Shown here piece by piece: positions 1 to 6,377 of a stretch of 14,228 bases of DNA. The DNA comes from an uncultured Eubacteriales bacterium. GTDB lineage: Bacteria; Bacillota; Clostridia; Christensenellales; Aristaeellaceae. The first letter of the stretch is position 1. Each line of letters begins with the position of its first letter. The notes beneath the pieces were generated by a model. The model saw only the letters and a program-made list of their open reading frames with translations. It was not told where the DNA came from and did no database searches. The stretch covers positions 1 through 14,228 of the forward strand of contig UQEF01000077.1 of the NCBI GenBank assembly GCA_900540045.1, in the 5' to 3' direction. Both the position numbers and the translations under genes were made by a program.

Positions 1-1
1 G

Positions 2-57
2 ATGGTTGCCCTTAACCGTGATGACATCAACTTCAATGAACGGGTCCGGCGGATATC
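2..57 (+). pseudogene. possible fragment of a tyrosine recombinase (edge of another sequence)
   Basis: Frame 2 reads MVALNRDDINFNERV from base 2. This matches the pattern after the first catalytic arginine in Xer/phage-type tyrosine recombinases (L-x-L-x-x-x-D-I-[ND]-F). The arginine itself would lie off the left edge. After about residue 15 the frame becomes Arg/Pro-rich and stops looking like a recombinase. Base composition also changes here, from roughly half GC to over 70 percent GC. I read this as a short remnant of a different sequence joined to the HAD gene, either an assembly joint or an old insertion edge. Only about 15 residues support it, so the identification is tentative. Confidence 0.3.
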
Positions 58-822
58 CCGGCCTCCCAACCGGCAGTCACCCCGCGCCCTGCGGGCGGCA
101 ACGCCCCCGCAAACACCCCGTCCCCGGCGTGCGGCCCATCCCCCGCAAACGCCGCGCCCCCGCCCCCGGTCAGCCCCATCCGGCAGGTCCTCTGGGACTG
201 GAACGGCACCCTGCTCGACGACCTCGCCTACGCCATCGGCGTGCGCAACCGCACCTTTCCGGCCTTCGGCCTGCCCCGCATCGGGAGCGTGGCCGAGTAC
301 CGCCGCCAGTTCACCTTCCCCGTGCGCCGCTACTACGAGCGCGCCGGGGTCACGGACGAGACGTTCGTGGCCGTGGCCCACGCCTGGATGGCCGAATACG
401 TGCGCGGCTTTGACGCCGTGCCCCTGCATGGGGACGCGGTGGAGACGCTCGCGCGCTTCGCGGCGGCGGGCGTGCGGCAGGCGGTGCTCTCGGCCACGCG
501 CCGCGACATGCTGGAAAGCCAGATCGCGCGCTTTCCCATCCGCGCCTATTTCACCGACGTGCTGGGCCTTTCCGATATCTACGCGCGCAGCAAGGAGGCC
601 GTGGGCCTGGACTACCTGGCCCGCTGCGGCGTGCCCGCCGCGTCCACCCTCATGATCGGCGATACCCTCCACGACGCGGAGGTGGCCCGCGCCATGGGCA
701 CGGGATGCGTGCTGGTCGCCCGCGGCCACCAGAGCCGCGAAACGCTTCTGACCGCCGGCGTGCCCGTCATGGACACGCTTCTGGAGGCGGCGGCATGGGC
801 GCTGGGGGAGGGCCGCGCATAA
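40..822 (+). CDS. HAD-superfamily hydrolase, phosphoglycolate phosphatase-like, 5' end lost
   Basis: The protein is a haloacid dehalogenase-type phosphatase. Motif I reads LWDWNGTLLDD, with the nucleophile Asp at bases 196-198. A cap segment follows, then motif II around VLSATRR, a conserved Lys in SKEAVGLDYL, and motif III MIGDTLHDAEVA with the paired acidic residues. The order and length fit Gph/PGP-like small-molecule phosphatases; the substrate cannot be read from sequence. An in-frame stop lies at 37-39, and no ATG, GTG or TTG occurs between it and motif I. The first in-frame GTG, at 241, is already past the catalytic Asp and would give a dead protein. The true start has therefore been lost, probably at the left-edge joint. 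Bases 40-180 would encode an unusual Pro/Ala-rich leader that may not be real protein. The stop at 820-822 is 42 bases before the next gene. Confidence 0.8.
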   Translation, partial: TGPADIPASQPAVTPRPAGGNAPANTPSPACGPSPANAAPPPPVSPIRQVLWDWNGTLLDDLAYAIGVRNRTFPAFGLPRIGSVAEYRRQFTFPVRRYYERAGVTDETFVAVAHAWMAEYVRGFDAVPLHGDAVETLARFAAAGVRQAVLSATRRDMLESQIARFPIRAYFTDVLGLSDIYARSKEAVGLDYLARCGVPAASTLMIGDTLHDAEVARAMGTGCVLVARGHQSRETLLTAGVPVMDTLLEAAAWALGEGRA

Positions 823-826
823 CCTG

Positions 827-853
827 CCGGAAACTGGGAAACCTGCTTTCCGG
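827..853 (+). promoter_or_regulatory. hairpin abutting the ribosome binding site of the first coat gene
   Basis: CCGGAAA (827-833) pairs with TTTCCGG (847-853) across a 13-base loop. The right arm takes in the first two bases of the Shine-Dalgarno GGAGG (852-856). It could partly mask translation initiation at 865 or act as a weak attenuator after the HAD gene. No T-run follows, so an intrinsic terminator is unlikely. Confidence 0.35.
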
Positions 854-864
854 AGGTGATTGAA

Positions 865-1038
865 ATGAGCCCCAAAGAGCTCATGTACATCGAGGACGCG
901 CTGGGTCATGAGACGTTTCTGCAAAGTCAGTGCCGTCAGGCCGCGCAGGCGCTTACGAACCCGGAGCTGAAAAACTACGTCACCCAGCTGGCCAACCAGC
1001 ACCAGCAGCTTTTTCAGAAGCTCTACGGCCTGATGTGA
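865..1038 (+). CDS. small spore coat-associated protein (57 aa)
   Basis: A 57-residue protein, MSPKELMYIEDALGHETFLQ and onward, ending HQQLFQKLYGLM. It resembles the short CotF-related coat proteins of Clostridia, which combine a helical Glu/Gln-rich body, a central HExF-type segment and an NHQHxxxFxxLY-like end. The chosen start is ATG 865, because GGAGG at 852-856 sits 8 bases upstream. The in-frame GTG at 856 overlaps that Shine-Dalgarno and is unlikely. It precedes a second, longer CotF-family gene by 14 bases, so the two are probably co-transcribed and their products may interact in the spore coat. The family call is from remembered similarity; the role in the coat is inferred. Confidence 0.65.
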   Translation: MSPKELMYIEDALGHETFLQSQCRQAAQALTNPELKNYVTQLANQHQQLFQKLYGLM

Positions 1039-1052
1039 AGGGGGAACGCGGC

Positions 1053-1298
1053 ATGAACGACCAGGAAATCATGGAAAGCCTGCTTCTGACGACCAAGGGC
1101 GTGTGCGACCTCTATCTGCACGGCACCATCGAATCCGCCACGCAGAACGTGCACACCGCATTTGACCAGGCGCTGGAGGAGAGCCTGTGCATGCAGGAGG
1201 GCCTCTACCAGAAGATGGCGGCCCAGGGCTGGTACCCCAGCGAGCAGGCCCAGCAGCAGCAGATCGACAAGGTGCGCGGCAAGTTCGCCAACGCCTGA
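1053..1298 (+). CDS. CotF-family spore coat protein (81 aa)
   Basis: The 81-residue product reads [20 protein letters not shown], then a helical stretch, then [20 protein letters not shown] near the end. The early DxxxxxLLxTTK segment and the late LYQKMxxxGWY motif are typical of the Coat_F family, which forms helical bundles in the coat of endospores. GGGGG at 1040-1044 supplies the ribosome binding site for ATG 1053. It sits 14 bases after the preceding 57-residue coat-like gene and is followed directly by a strong hairpin, so the pair forms the end of a transcription unit. Sporulation-specific expression is expected from the family, but I could not identify a late sigma-factor promoter by eye. 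Confidence 0.75.
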   Translation: MNDQEIMESLLLTTKGVCDLYLHGTIESATQNVHTAFDQALEESLCMQEGLYQKMAAQGWYPSEQAQQQQIDKVRGKFANA

Positions 1299-1302
1299 CG
1301 CA

Positions 1303-1337
1303 AAGCGCCGCCCTTCCATTGCGGGAGGGCGGCGCTT
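1303..1337 (+). terminator. hairpin terminator after the coat genes
   Basis: A 15-bp stem with one G-U pair: arms 1303-1317 and 1323-1337, loop 1318-1322. It starts 5 bases after the coat-gene stop. The following bases (CTCGTAT) are only modestly T-rich, so termination may rely on the very stable stem or on the second hairpin just downstream. Confidence 0.65.
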
Positions 1338-1350
1338 CTCGTATCGGAAA

Positions 1351-1394
1351 GGCGGCGTCGCCCCGCCGGGGCCGATGCCGCCGCCCGCCTTTTT
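1351..1394. terminator. second hairpin with T-run, possibly bidirectional
   Basis: GGCGTCGCCCC (1354-1364) folds back on bases 1368-1379 around the loop GCC, with one bulged C. The flanking GGCGG/CCGCC bases can extend the stem, and TTTTT follows at 1390-1394. It backs up the terminator at 1303-1337. Confidence 0.5.
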
Positions 1395-1618
1395 ATTTGT
1401 CCGGCCCCGTCCACTCCGGCGCCAGACCGCTCTCGCCCAGCCCGATCAGGCCCGACACGCTGCGCACCCGCCCGCCAGCGCCGTCGACCGCCTCACAGGC
1501 AGCATCCTCCTTCTTTCGTAAGATGACAAAAAATGCCGTCTTGCCGGCCCCGGGAGCGCAGCGCCGCATCCCGCGCGCGTCAAGCCGCAAAATCTCCGGC
1601 TTTCTTTTGCAAAAAGCG

Positions 1619-1647
1619 TTTACAAACCCTATGCGCCGTGGTAAAAT
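1619..1647 (+). promoter_or_regulatory. sigma-A promoter for rpsO (and pnp)
   Basis: TTTACA at 1619-1624 and TAAAAT at 1642-1647 are separated by exactly 17 bases. Both boxes are within one or two bases of consensus, and the local stretch is AT-rich against a very GC-rich background. It faces rpsO and would start transcription near 1654. It is the clearest promoter in the window. Confidence 0.8.
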
Positions 1648-1746
1648 AAAGAACGTGCGCACAGCGCCAGGCAGAACCGCGCCCGGACGGTCGATAAACC
1701 TTCCGGGGAGGTTCACAGGCCATGCAGGCTCCCAACCCTCAGGAGG

Positions 1747-1926
1747 TTTGGAGGGCCCGCAGGCCCTCCAAATGAAATCCGAATCCAGCGACATGTGCGG
1801 TGGATTCGGAAGCCTTGCGAAGCAAGGTTTCCTTACGCCGTTTCCCGCCCGGGAGCCCTCCGAAGGAGGGCGAGAGGGGAACGGCGCAACCCCGGCGGAA
1901 AAGATCGCCGCAGGCGAGCTTTTCCG
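1747..1926 (+). repeat. dispersed multi-hairpin repeat, copy A (rpsO leader)
   Basis: The element begins with a perfect 11-bp hairpin (TTTGGAGGGCC at 1747-1757, tetraloop CGCA, right arm 1762-1772) followed by TGAAATC. It ends with an interrupted hairpin at 1896-1926 (CGGAAAAG, A-G mismatch, TCGCC, triloop GCA). Both end modules recur almost identically at 7692-7717 and 7794-7826. Between them copy A has its own hairpins: CCTTGC/GCAAGG with loop GAA (1813-1827), and a nested fold at 1836-1886 whose core is GCCCTCC/GGAGGGC with loop GAA. The core sequence differs from copy B although the hairpin style is the same. Confidence 0.7.
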
Positions 1927-2032
1927 GCGTTCCTGGAACCGCGCCCCTGGCCTGCCGAAGGCCAACGGCCCGCTATGGACGCGGCGATTACCACACGGCG
2001 GCCCCGCCGCCAGTCTGAAGGAGGCAAACCCC

Positions 2033-2287
2033 ATGGATAAGTCCGAAATCATCAAGACCTATGCCCGTCACGAGGGCGACACCGGTTCCCCCGAGGTGCA
2101 GATCGCGCTGCTCACCAGCCGCATCAACCACCTCAACGAGCACCTCAAGATCAACAAGAAGGACCACCACAGCCGCCGCGGCCTGCTGCTGATGGTCGGT
2201 AAGCGCCGCGGCCTGCTGGACTACCTCAAAAAGACCGATATCGAGAGCTACCGCGCCCTGATCGCCCAGCTGGGCCTGCGCAAGTAA
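2033..2287 (+). CDS. rpsO: 30S ribosomal protein S15
   Basis: The 84-residue protein matches S15 along its length: [20 protein letters not shown], then [30 protein letters not shown] and [11 protein letters not shown], ending [12 protein letters not shown]15 is a primary binder of the 16S rRNA central domain; the DTGSPEVQ and HHSRRGL segments are the conserved rRNA-contacting parts. It is a few residues shorter at the N terminus than many homologues. ATG 2033 is supported by GAAGGAGG ending 9 bases upstream. It is followed 142 bases later by pnp, the standard bacterial order. Expression is probably driven from the promoter at 1619-1647 through the long leader, where S15 feedback could act. 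Confidence 0.97.
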   Translation: MDKSEIIKTYARHEGDTGSPEVQIALLTSRINHLNEHLKINKKDHHSRRGLLLMVGKRRGLLDYLKKTDIESYRALIAQLGLRK

Positions 2288-2305
2288 AGCCCTCTCGATT
2301 TGCAA

Positions 2306-2345
2306 CCGCGCCACGGCGGGCACGCCCCGCCCGGCGCGGCTGTTT
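2306..2345 (+). terminator. rpsO-pnp intergenic hairpin with short T-run
   Basis: CCGCGCC (2306-2312) pairs with GGCGCGG (2333-2339). Inside it GGCGGG pairs with CCCGCC, and TGTTTT follows. It can act as a partial terminator. In other bacteria the same interval holds a terminator and processing hairpins that let PNPase control its own message, so an analogous role is possible here. Confidence 0.5.
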
Positions 2346-2351
2346 TGCACA

Positions 2352-2373
2352 CGCGCGGCGGGGGCGCCGCGCG
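2352..2373 (+). promoter_or_regulatory. second intergenic hairpin, pnp leader
   Basis: A 9-bp perfect stem: arms 2352-2360 and 2365-2373, GGGG loop, ending 56 bases before pnp. A hairpin in the pnp 5' leader is a typical RNase III entry point for PNPase autoregulation in Escherichia coli. Its role in this organism is inferred from position only. Confidence 0.4.
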
Positions 2374-2429
2374 CAAACGCCCGCGGCAGGCCGCCGCGAG
2401 CCCGATGGAATGAGGAGAAGAGAAAAAGA

Positions 2430-4607
2430 ATGGATTACAAGGTATTTTCCACAGAACTGGCGGGCCGCCCGCTGTCGATCGAGTTTGGCAAGTATGCCCA
2501 GCAGGCCAACGGCTCGGCCTTCGTGCGCTACGGCGACACCGTGGTCATGGTCAACGCCACCATGAGCGAAAAGCCGCGCGAGGGCGTGGACTTTTTCCCG
2601 CTGAGCGTGGACTTTGAAGAAAAGCAGTACTCCGTGGGCAAGATCCCCGGCGGCTTCATCAAGCGCGAGGGCCGGCCCACCGAAAAGGCGACCCTCACCT
2701 GCCGCCTGATCGACCGCCCCCTGCGCCCGCTGTTCCCCAAGGGCATGCGCAACGACGTGCAGGTGGTCGCCACCTGCCTGAGCGTGGACAAGGACATTCC
2801 CCCGGAGGTCCCCGCGATGATCGGTTCCTCCGCGGCCCTGTCCGTGAGCGATATCCCCTGGGGCGGCCCCACCGGCACGGTGGTGGTCGGCTGCGTGGAC
2901 GGCGAGCTGGTCCTCTGCCCCGACGCCGCCCAGCGCGAGAAGAGCACTTTGCACCTCACCGTCAGCGGCACCAGGGACGCGGTGCTCATGGTGGAGGCGG
3001 GCGCCAGGGAAGTGCCCGAGGAGCTCATGCTGCGCGCCATCCTCTTTGGCCATGAGGAAATCAAGAAGCTGGTCGCCTTCATCGAGGGCATCCGGCAGGA
3101 AATCGGCAAGGAAAAGGCCGAGGTCGCCCTCATCACCACGGGCGAGGACGTCAAGGCCGCCGTGCGCGAATACGCCTATGACAAGTGCCGCTGGGTGTTC
3201 GAGACGGCCGACCGCCACGAGCGCCAGGAGCGCGAGGCGCAGGTCAAGGCCGAGTGCGAGGAGCATTTTGCGGAGCAGTTCGAAGGCCGCCTCAGCGAGG
3301 TGGACGACGCGCTGTACTACCTCAACAAGGAGATCATGCGCGCCAAGATCCTCACCGAGGGCATCCGTCCCGACGGCCGCGGCCTCACCGACGTGCGCCC
3401 CATCTGGTGCGAGGTCGGCGTTCTGCCCCGCACGCACGGCAGCGCCGTCTTTACCCGCGGCGAAACCCAGGCCCTCACCGTCACAACCCTCGGCTCCATG
3501 AGCGACGTGCAGATTTTGGACGGCCTTGGCACCGAGAATTTCAAGCGCTACATCCATCACTACAACATGCCCCCCTACGCCACCGGCGAGGCGGGCCGCA
3601 TGAAGAGCCCCGGCCGCCGCGAGATCGGCCACGGCGCGCTGGCCGAGCGCGCCCTGGAGCCCGTCGTGCCCGGCGAGGACGAATTCCCCTACGCGCTGCG
3701 TCTGGTCAGCGAGATCCTCTCCTCCAACGGCTCCAGCTCGATGGCCTCCGTCTGCGGCAGCACGCTGAGCCTCATGGACGCGGGCGTACCCATCAAGCGC
3801 CCCGTGGCCGGCGTGGCCATGGGCCTCATCAAGGACGCCGAGACCGGCAAGGTCGCCGTGCTCACCGACATTCAGGGCCTTGAGGACTTCCTGGGCGACA
3901 TGGACTTCAAGGTGGCCGGCACCGTCAAGGGCATCACCGCCATTCAGATGGATATCAAGATCGCCGGCATCGACCGCGCGATTCTGGAAAAGGCGCTCAG
4001 TCAGGCGCTGGCGGGCCGCCTGCACATCCTCAAGATCATGCTGGATACGCTGGACAAGCCGCGCGAGCACCTGAGCAAGTACGCGCCCAAGATCGTGCGC
4101 TTCACCATCAACCCCGAAAAGATCCGCGAAGTCATCGGACCGGGCGGCAAGATGATCAACAAGATCATCGCCGAAACGGGCGTGAAGATCGACATCGAGG
4201 ACGATGGCCGCGTCTACATCGCCACCCCCGACGAGGCCGCCGCCGCCAGGGCGCGCAAGATCATCGAGGGCATCGCCAAGGATATCGAGGTGGGCGACGT
4301 ATATCTGGGCAAGGTTGTGCGCATTATGAACTTCGGGGCCTTCATTGAGCTGACCCCCGGCAAGGACGGCATGCTGCACATCTCCAAGATGGCCGACCAC
4401 CGCGTGGAGAAGGTCGAGGATGTGATGAACATCGGCGACGAGGTCGAGGTCAAGGTCAACGAGATCGACTCGCAGGGCCGCATCAACCTCATCCGCAACG
4501 ACCTCACCTACCCCGGCCACGAGGACGGACAGCGCCCCTTCAGCGGCGAGCGCCGCCGTCCCCCGCGCCGCGACGGCCGCCCCTCCGGCGGCAGCGACCG
4601 CACCTGA
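2430..4607 (+). CDS. pnp: polyribonucleotide nucleotidyltransferase (PNPase)
   Basis: The 725-residue protein is a complete PNPase, the phosphorolytic 3'-5' exoribonuclease of mRNA turnover. An N-terminal RNase PH fold carries the [10 protein letters not shown] and [14 protein letters not shown] segments. An all-helical linker spans about residues 150-300. The second, catalytic RNase PH fold (about 310-545) contains [18 protein letters not shown], the [16 protein letters not shown] segment and the acidic [14 protein letters not shown] cluster near 480-492. A KH domain with GPGGKMI lies near 570 and an S1 domain at about 620-692 ([15 protein letters not shown]). The last 30 residues are an Arg/Pro-rich tail. 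TGAGGAGAAG around 2411-2420 gives the ribosome binding site for ATG 2430. A terminator follows 18 bases after the stop, separating it from the peptidase gene. Confidence 0.97.
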   Translation: MDYKVFSTELAGRPLSIEFGKYAQQANGSAFVRYGDTVVMVNATMSEKPREGVDFFPLSVDFEEKQYSVGKIPGGFIKREGRPTEKATLTCRLIDRPLRPLFPKGMRNDVQVVATCLSVDKDIPPEVPAMIGSSAALSVSDIPWGGPTGTVVVGCVDGELVLCPDAAQREKSTLHLTVSGTRDAVLMVEAGAREVPEELMLRAILFGHEEIKKLVAFIEGIRQEIGKEKAEVALITTGEDVKAAVREYAYDKCRWVFETADRHERQEREAQVKAECEEHFAEQFEGRLSEVDDALYYLNKEIMRAKILTEGIRPDGRGLTDVRPIWCEVGVLPRTHGSAVFTRGETQALTVTTLGSMSDVQILDGLGTENFKRYIHHYNMPPYATGEAGRMKSPGRREIGHGALAERALEPVVPGEDEFPYALRLVSEILSSNGSSSMASVCGSTLSLMDAGVPIKRPVAGVAMGLIKDAETGKVAVLTDIQGLEDFLGDMDFKVAGTVKGITAIQMDIKIAGIDRAILEKALSQALAGRLHILKIMLDTLDKPREHLSKYAPKIVRFTINPEKIREVIGPGGKMINKIIAETGVKIDIEDDGRVYIATPDEAAAARARKIIEGIAKDIEVGDVYLGKVVRIMNFGAFIELTPGKDGMLHISKMADHRVEKVEDVMNIGDEVEVKVNEIDSQGRINLIRNDLTYPGHEDGQRPFSGERRRPPRRDGRPSGGSDRT

Positions 4608-4625
4608 TTTCCCGCGACATGACCG

Positions 4626-4663
4626 CCGCCGCGCGCCCCGCCGGGGCACGCGCGCGGCGGTTT
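4626..4663 (+). terminator. intrinsic terminator of pnp
   Basis: A perfect 10-bp GC stem, 4626-4635 with 4649-4658, encloses a smaller CCCC/GGGG hairpin. TTTTT follows at 4659-4663. It lies 18 bases after the pnp stop and 25 bases before the next start codon, so some readthrough may feed the peptidase gene. Confidence 0.85.
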
Positions 4664-4688
4664 TTCAGCAAGGAAAGGAACGAAGCCG

Positions 4689-5936
4689 ATGTTTGATTTC
4701 GTAACCCTGCCCGGCGGCCTGCGCCTGGCGGGCGAGCGCCTGACCCATGTGCGCAGCTGCACGGTGGGCGTGTGGGTCCGGGTGGGCAGCATGAACGAGC
4801 TGCCGGAGGAAAACGGCCTGAGCCACTTCATCGAGCACATGGTTTTCAAGGGCACGCAAAACCGCTCCGCGCGCGACATCGCCGAGGAGATGGACCTCGC
4901 CGGCGGCCAGCTCAACGCCTTCACCAGCAAGGAATGCACCTGCTTTTACGCCAAGGTGACCGACGACGAGCTGCCCCTGGCCGTGGATATTCTCTCCGAC
5001 CTCGCGCTTCGCCCCGTGTTTGACGCGGGGGAGCTGGAGAAGGAGCGCGGCGTGGTGCTGGAGGAGATCGCCATGGTGGAGGATACCCCCGAGGACCTCG
5101 TGCACGACCTGCTCAGCGAGGCGCAGTACACCGGATCGCTCAGCCGCCCCATCCTGGGCACGGCGGACCTGATCCGCGGCTATGGCCGCGATGCGCTTCA
5201 GGGCTACTGGGCGCGCCACTACACCCCGGAAAACATGGTCGTGGCCATCGCCGGCAACTATGACTGGGACGCGTTCGTGGAGCTGGTCCAGCGGTACTTC
5301 ACGCCCTTTGCGGCCGCCCGCGGCGATGCGCGCGCCGCTCAGGCGCAGGCCTTCACCCCCGGCCGCCTCGCCCGCGAGAAGGATACCGAGCAGACCCATA
5401 TCTGCCTGGGCTTCCCCGGCGTGCCCTCCGACAGCGACGACCTCTACGCCTTGAGCGTGCTGGGCAACGCGCTCGGCGGCGGCATGAGCAGCCGCCTGTT
5501 CCAGCGCATCCGCGAGGAGCTGGGTCTGGCCTACAGCGTGTACACCTATTCCAGCTCGTATCAGGGGCTGGGGAGCTTTTGCGTCTACGCGGGCACCACG
5601 CCGGACAACGCGCCCACGGTGCTCAGCGAGCTGCAAAGCCAGCTGGACCTTCTTTTGCGCGACGGCCTGACCGACAAGGAGTTCAAGAGCGCCAAGGCGC
5701 AGCTGCGCGGCGGCTTCCTGCTGGGGCTGGAAAGCTCCGGCGGACGCATGCAGGCGCTCGGCCGCGGCCACCTGCTGATGGGGCACGTCCGCACCCCGGA
5801 GGAGACGCTTTCGCGCATCGAGGCCGTCACCCCCGACGCCGTGATGGAGCTGGCGCGCCGCCTGCTGGGGCAGAAGGGGAGCGCGGCCATCGTGGGCCGG
5901 GGCGCGGAGGCGCTGCTTGCCCGGATCGGAGGATGA
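4689..5936 (+). CDS. M16-family zinc peptidase
   Basis: The 415-residue protein has the inverted zinc motif HFIEH at residues 46-50 (His46 and His50 as ligands, Glu49 as base). The distal acidic ligand is in RGVVLEEIAM around residues 125-126. Together these define the pitrilysin/M16 clan. The second, inactive half carries the family signature GGGMSSRLFQRIREELGLAYSV near residue 260. The length fits the one-chain M16B type of processing-peptidase homologues such as Bacillus YmxG, which is also encoded next to pnp. There is no signal peptide, so it is probably cytosolic; its substrate is unknown. AAGGAAAGG lies about 11 bases before ATG 4689. The stop overlaps the Shine-Dalgarno region of the next gene, indicating co-transcription. 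Confidence 0.9.
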   Translation: MFDFVTLPGGLRLAGERLTHVRSCTVGVWVRVGSMNELPEENGLSHFIEHMVFKGTQNRSARDIAEEMDLAGGQLNAFTSKECTCFYAKVTDDELPLAVDILSDLALRPVFDAGELEKERGVVLEEIAMVEDTPEDLVHDLLSEAQYTGSLSRPILGTADLIRGYGRDALQGYWARHYTPENMVVAIAGNYDWDAFVELVQRYFTPFAAARGDARAAQAQAFTPGRLAREKDTEQTHICLGFPGVPSDSDDLYALSVLGNALGGGMSSRLFQRIREELGLAYSVYTYSSSYQGLGSFCVYAGTTPDNAPTVLSELQSQLDLLLRDGLTDKEFKSAKAQLRGGFLLGLESSGGRMQALGRGHLLMGHVRTPEETLSRIEAVTPDAVMELARRLLGQKGSAAIVGRGAEALLARIGG

Positions 5937-5942
5937 TGCTTC

Positions 5943-6311
5943 ATGGATAAGCTGGACCACATCTTTGAGCTGCAAAAGGGCTTTCAGGACAAGCTCAAGC
6001 GCGAGCGCGGCCTTGAGGGCATCCCGATGGAAACGTGGCTGCAAAAGCAGACGCTGGCGATGATCTCCGAGCTTGCGGAGCTTCTGGAGGAGGTCAACTT
6101 CAAGTGGTGGAAGAACCCCCACGAGCTTCGGCCGGACTGCGTGCGGGAGGAGCTTTCCGACATCCTGCACTTTTTTGTCAGCATGTGCATCGAGGCGGGC
6201 ATGACCGCCGACGACCTCTACCGCGTCTACGTGGGCAAGAACCGCGAAAACCGCCTGCGTCAGGAGGGCCTGAGCCGGAAGCCCGGCTACGAGGTCCATC
6301 CGCAGGCATGA
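5943..6311 (+). CDS. MazG-like / dimeric dUTPase-family nucleotide pyrophosphohydrolase
   Basis: The 122-residue all-alpha protein carries the metal-binding pattern of the MazG/dimeric dUTPase superfamily: ISELAELLEEVNFKWWKNP (paired acidic residues plus the KWWK segment) and, later, REELSDILHFFVSMC (ExxD on the second helix). The KWWK and LHFF elements point to the dUTPase_2-type branch, which hydrolyses dUTP to dUMP and diphosphate and keeps uracil out of DNA. A general NTP pyrophosphatase is the alternative. GGAGG at 5928-5932, inside the end of the peptidase gene, serves ATG 5943. The 6-base gap to the preceding stop suggests one transcript. It is followed by the RBS-masking hairpin of the SpoIID-like gene. 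Confidence 0.75.
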   Translation: MDKLDHIFELQKGFQDKLKRERGLEGIPMETWLQKQTLAMISELAELLEEVNFKWWKNPHELRPDCVREELSDILHFFVSMCIEAGMTADDLYRVYVGKNRENRLRQEGLSRKPGYEVHPQA

Positions 6312-6334
6312 CCGCAATTTAACAGGCTTTGCGC

Positions 6335-6370
6335 GGCCTCCTTCGGGGCATACTGCCCGCGAAGGAGGTC
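6335..6370 (+). promoter_or_regulatory. hairpin that sequesters the Shine-Dalgarno of the SpoIID-like gene
   Basis: GGCCTCCTTCG (6335-6345) pairs over 11 bp, with one G-U, to CGAAGGAGGTC (6360-6370). The helix continues through GGGCA/TGCCC (6346-6350 with 6354-6358), with a single bulged G and the loop TAC. The right arm contains the entire, nearly perfect Shine-Dalgarno AAGGAGGT, 8 bases before ATG 6378. The fold would strongly block ribosome entry unless opened by translation from upstream, a protein or processing. It has no T-run, so it is not an obvious terminator. Confidence 0.7.
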
Positions 6371-6377
6371 GTTTTGC

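Larger units (their letters stand above)
1395..2032 (+). other. long non-coding stretch: spacer, promoter and structured leader of rpsO
   Basis: No convincing plus-strand gene lies here. The left part (1395-1600) is plain GC-rich sequence that could hold a short minus-strand frame (see findings). A promoter sits at 1619-1647. From about 1655 to 2032 the transcript would be a leader of roughly 380 bases packed with hairpins: 1697-1713, 1747-1772, 1780-1806, 1812-1829, 1836-1886 (nested), 1896-1926, and GGCGGC/GCCGCC at 1998-2012. Ribosomal protein S15 is known in several bacteria to repress its own mRNA by binding structured leaders, so a regulatory role is plausible. The hairpins at 1747-1926 also recur at 7692-7823 and may instead be an inserted repeat. 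Confidence 0.6.

Noticed and set aside
241..822. GTG 241 as the start of the HAD protein
   Set aside because: It would remove the DWNGT motif with the catalytic Asp encoded at 196-198, which is clearly in the same open frame.
2226..4649. Very long minus-strand open frame opposite pnp, Ala/Val/His-rich
   Set aside because: It is the antisense shadow of a well-conserved PNPase in GC-rich DNA. It has no recognisable domain, and its composition follows the third-position bias of pnp.
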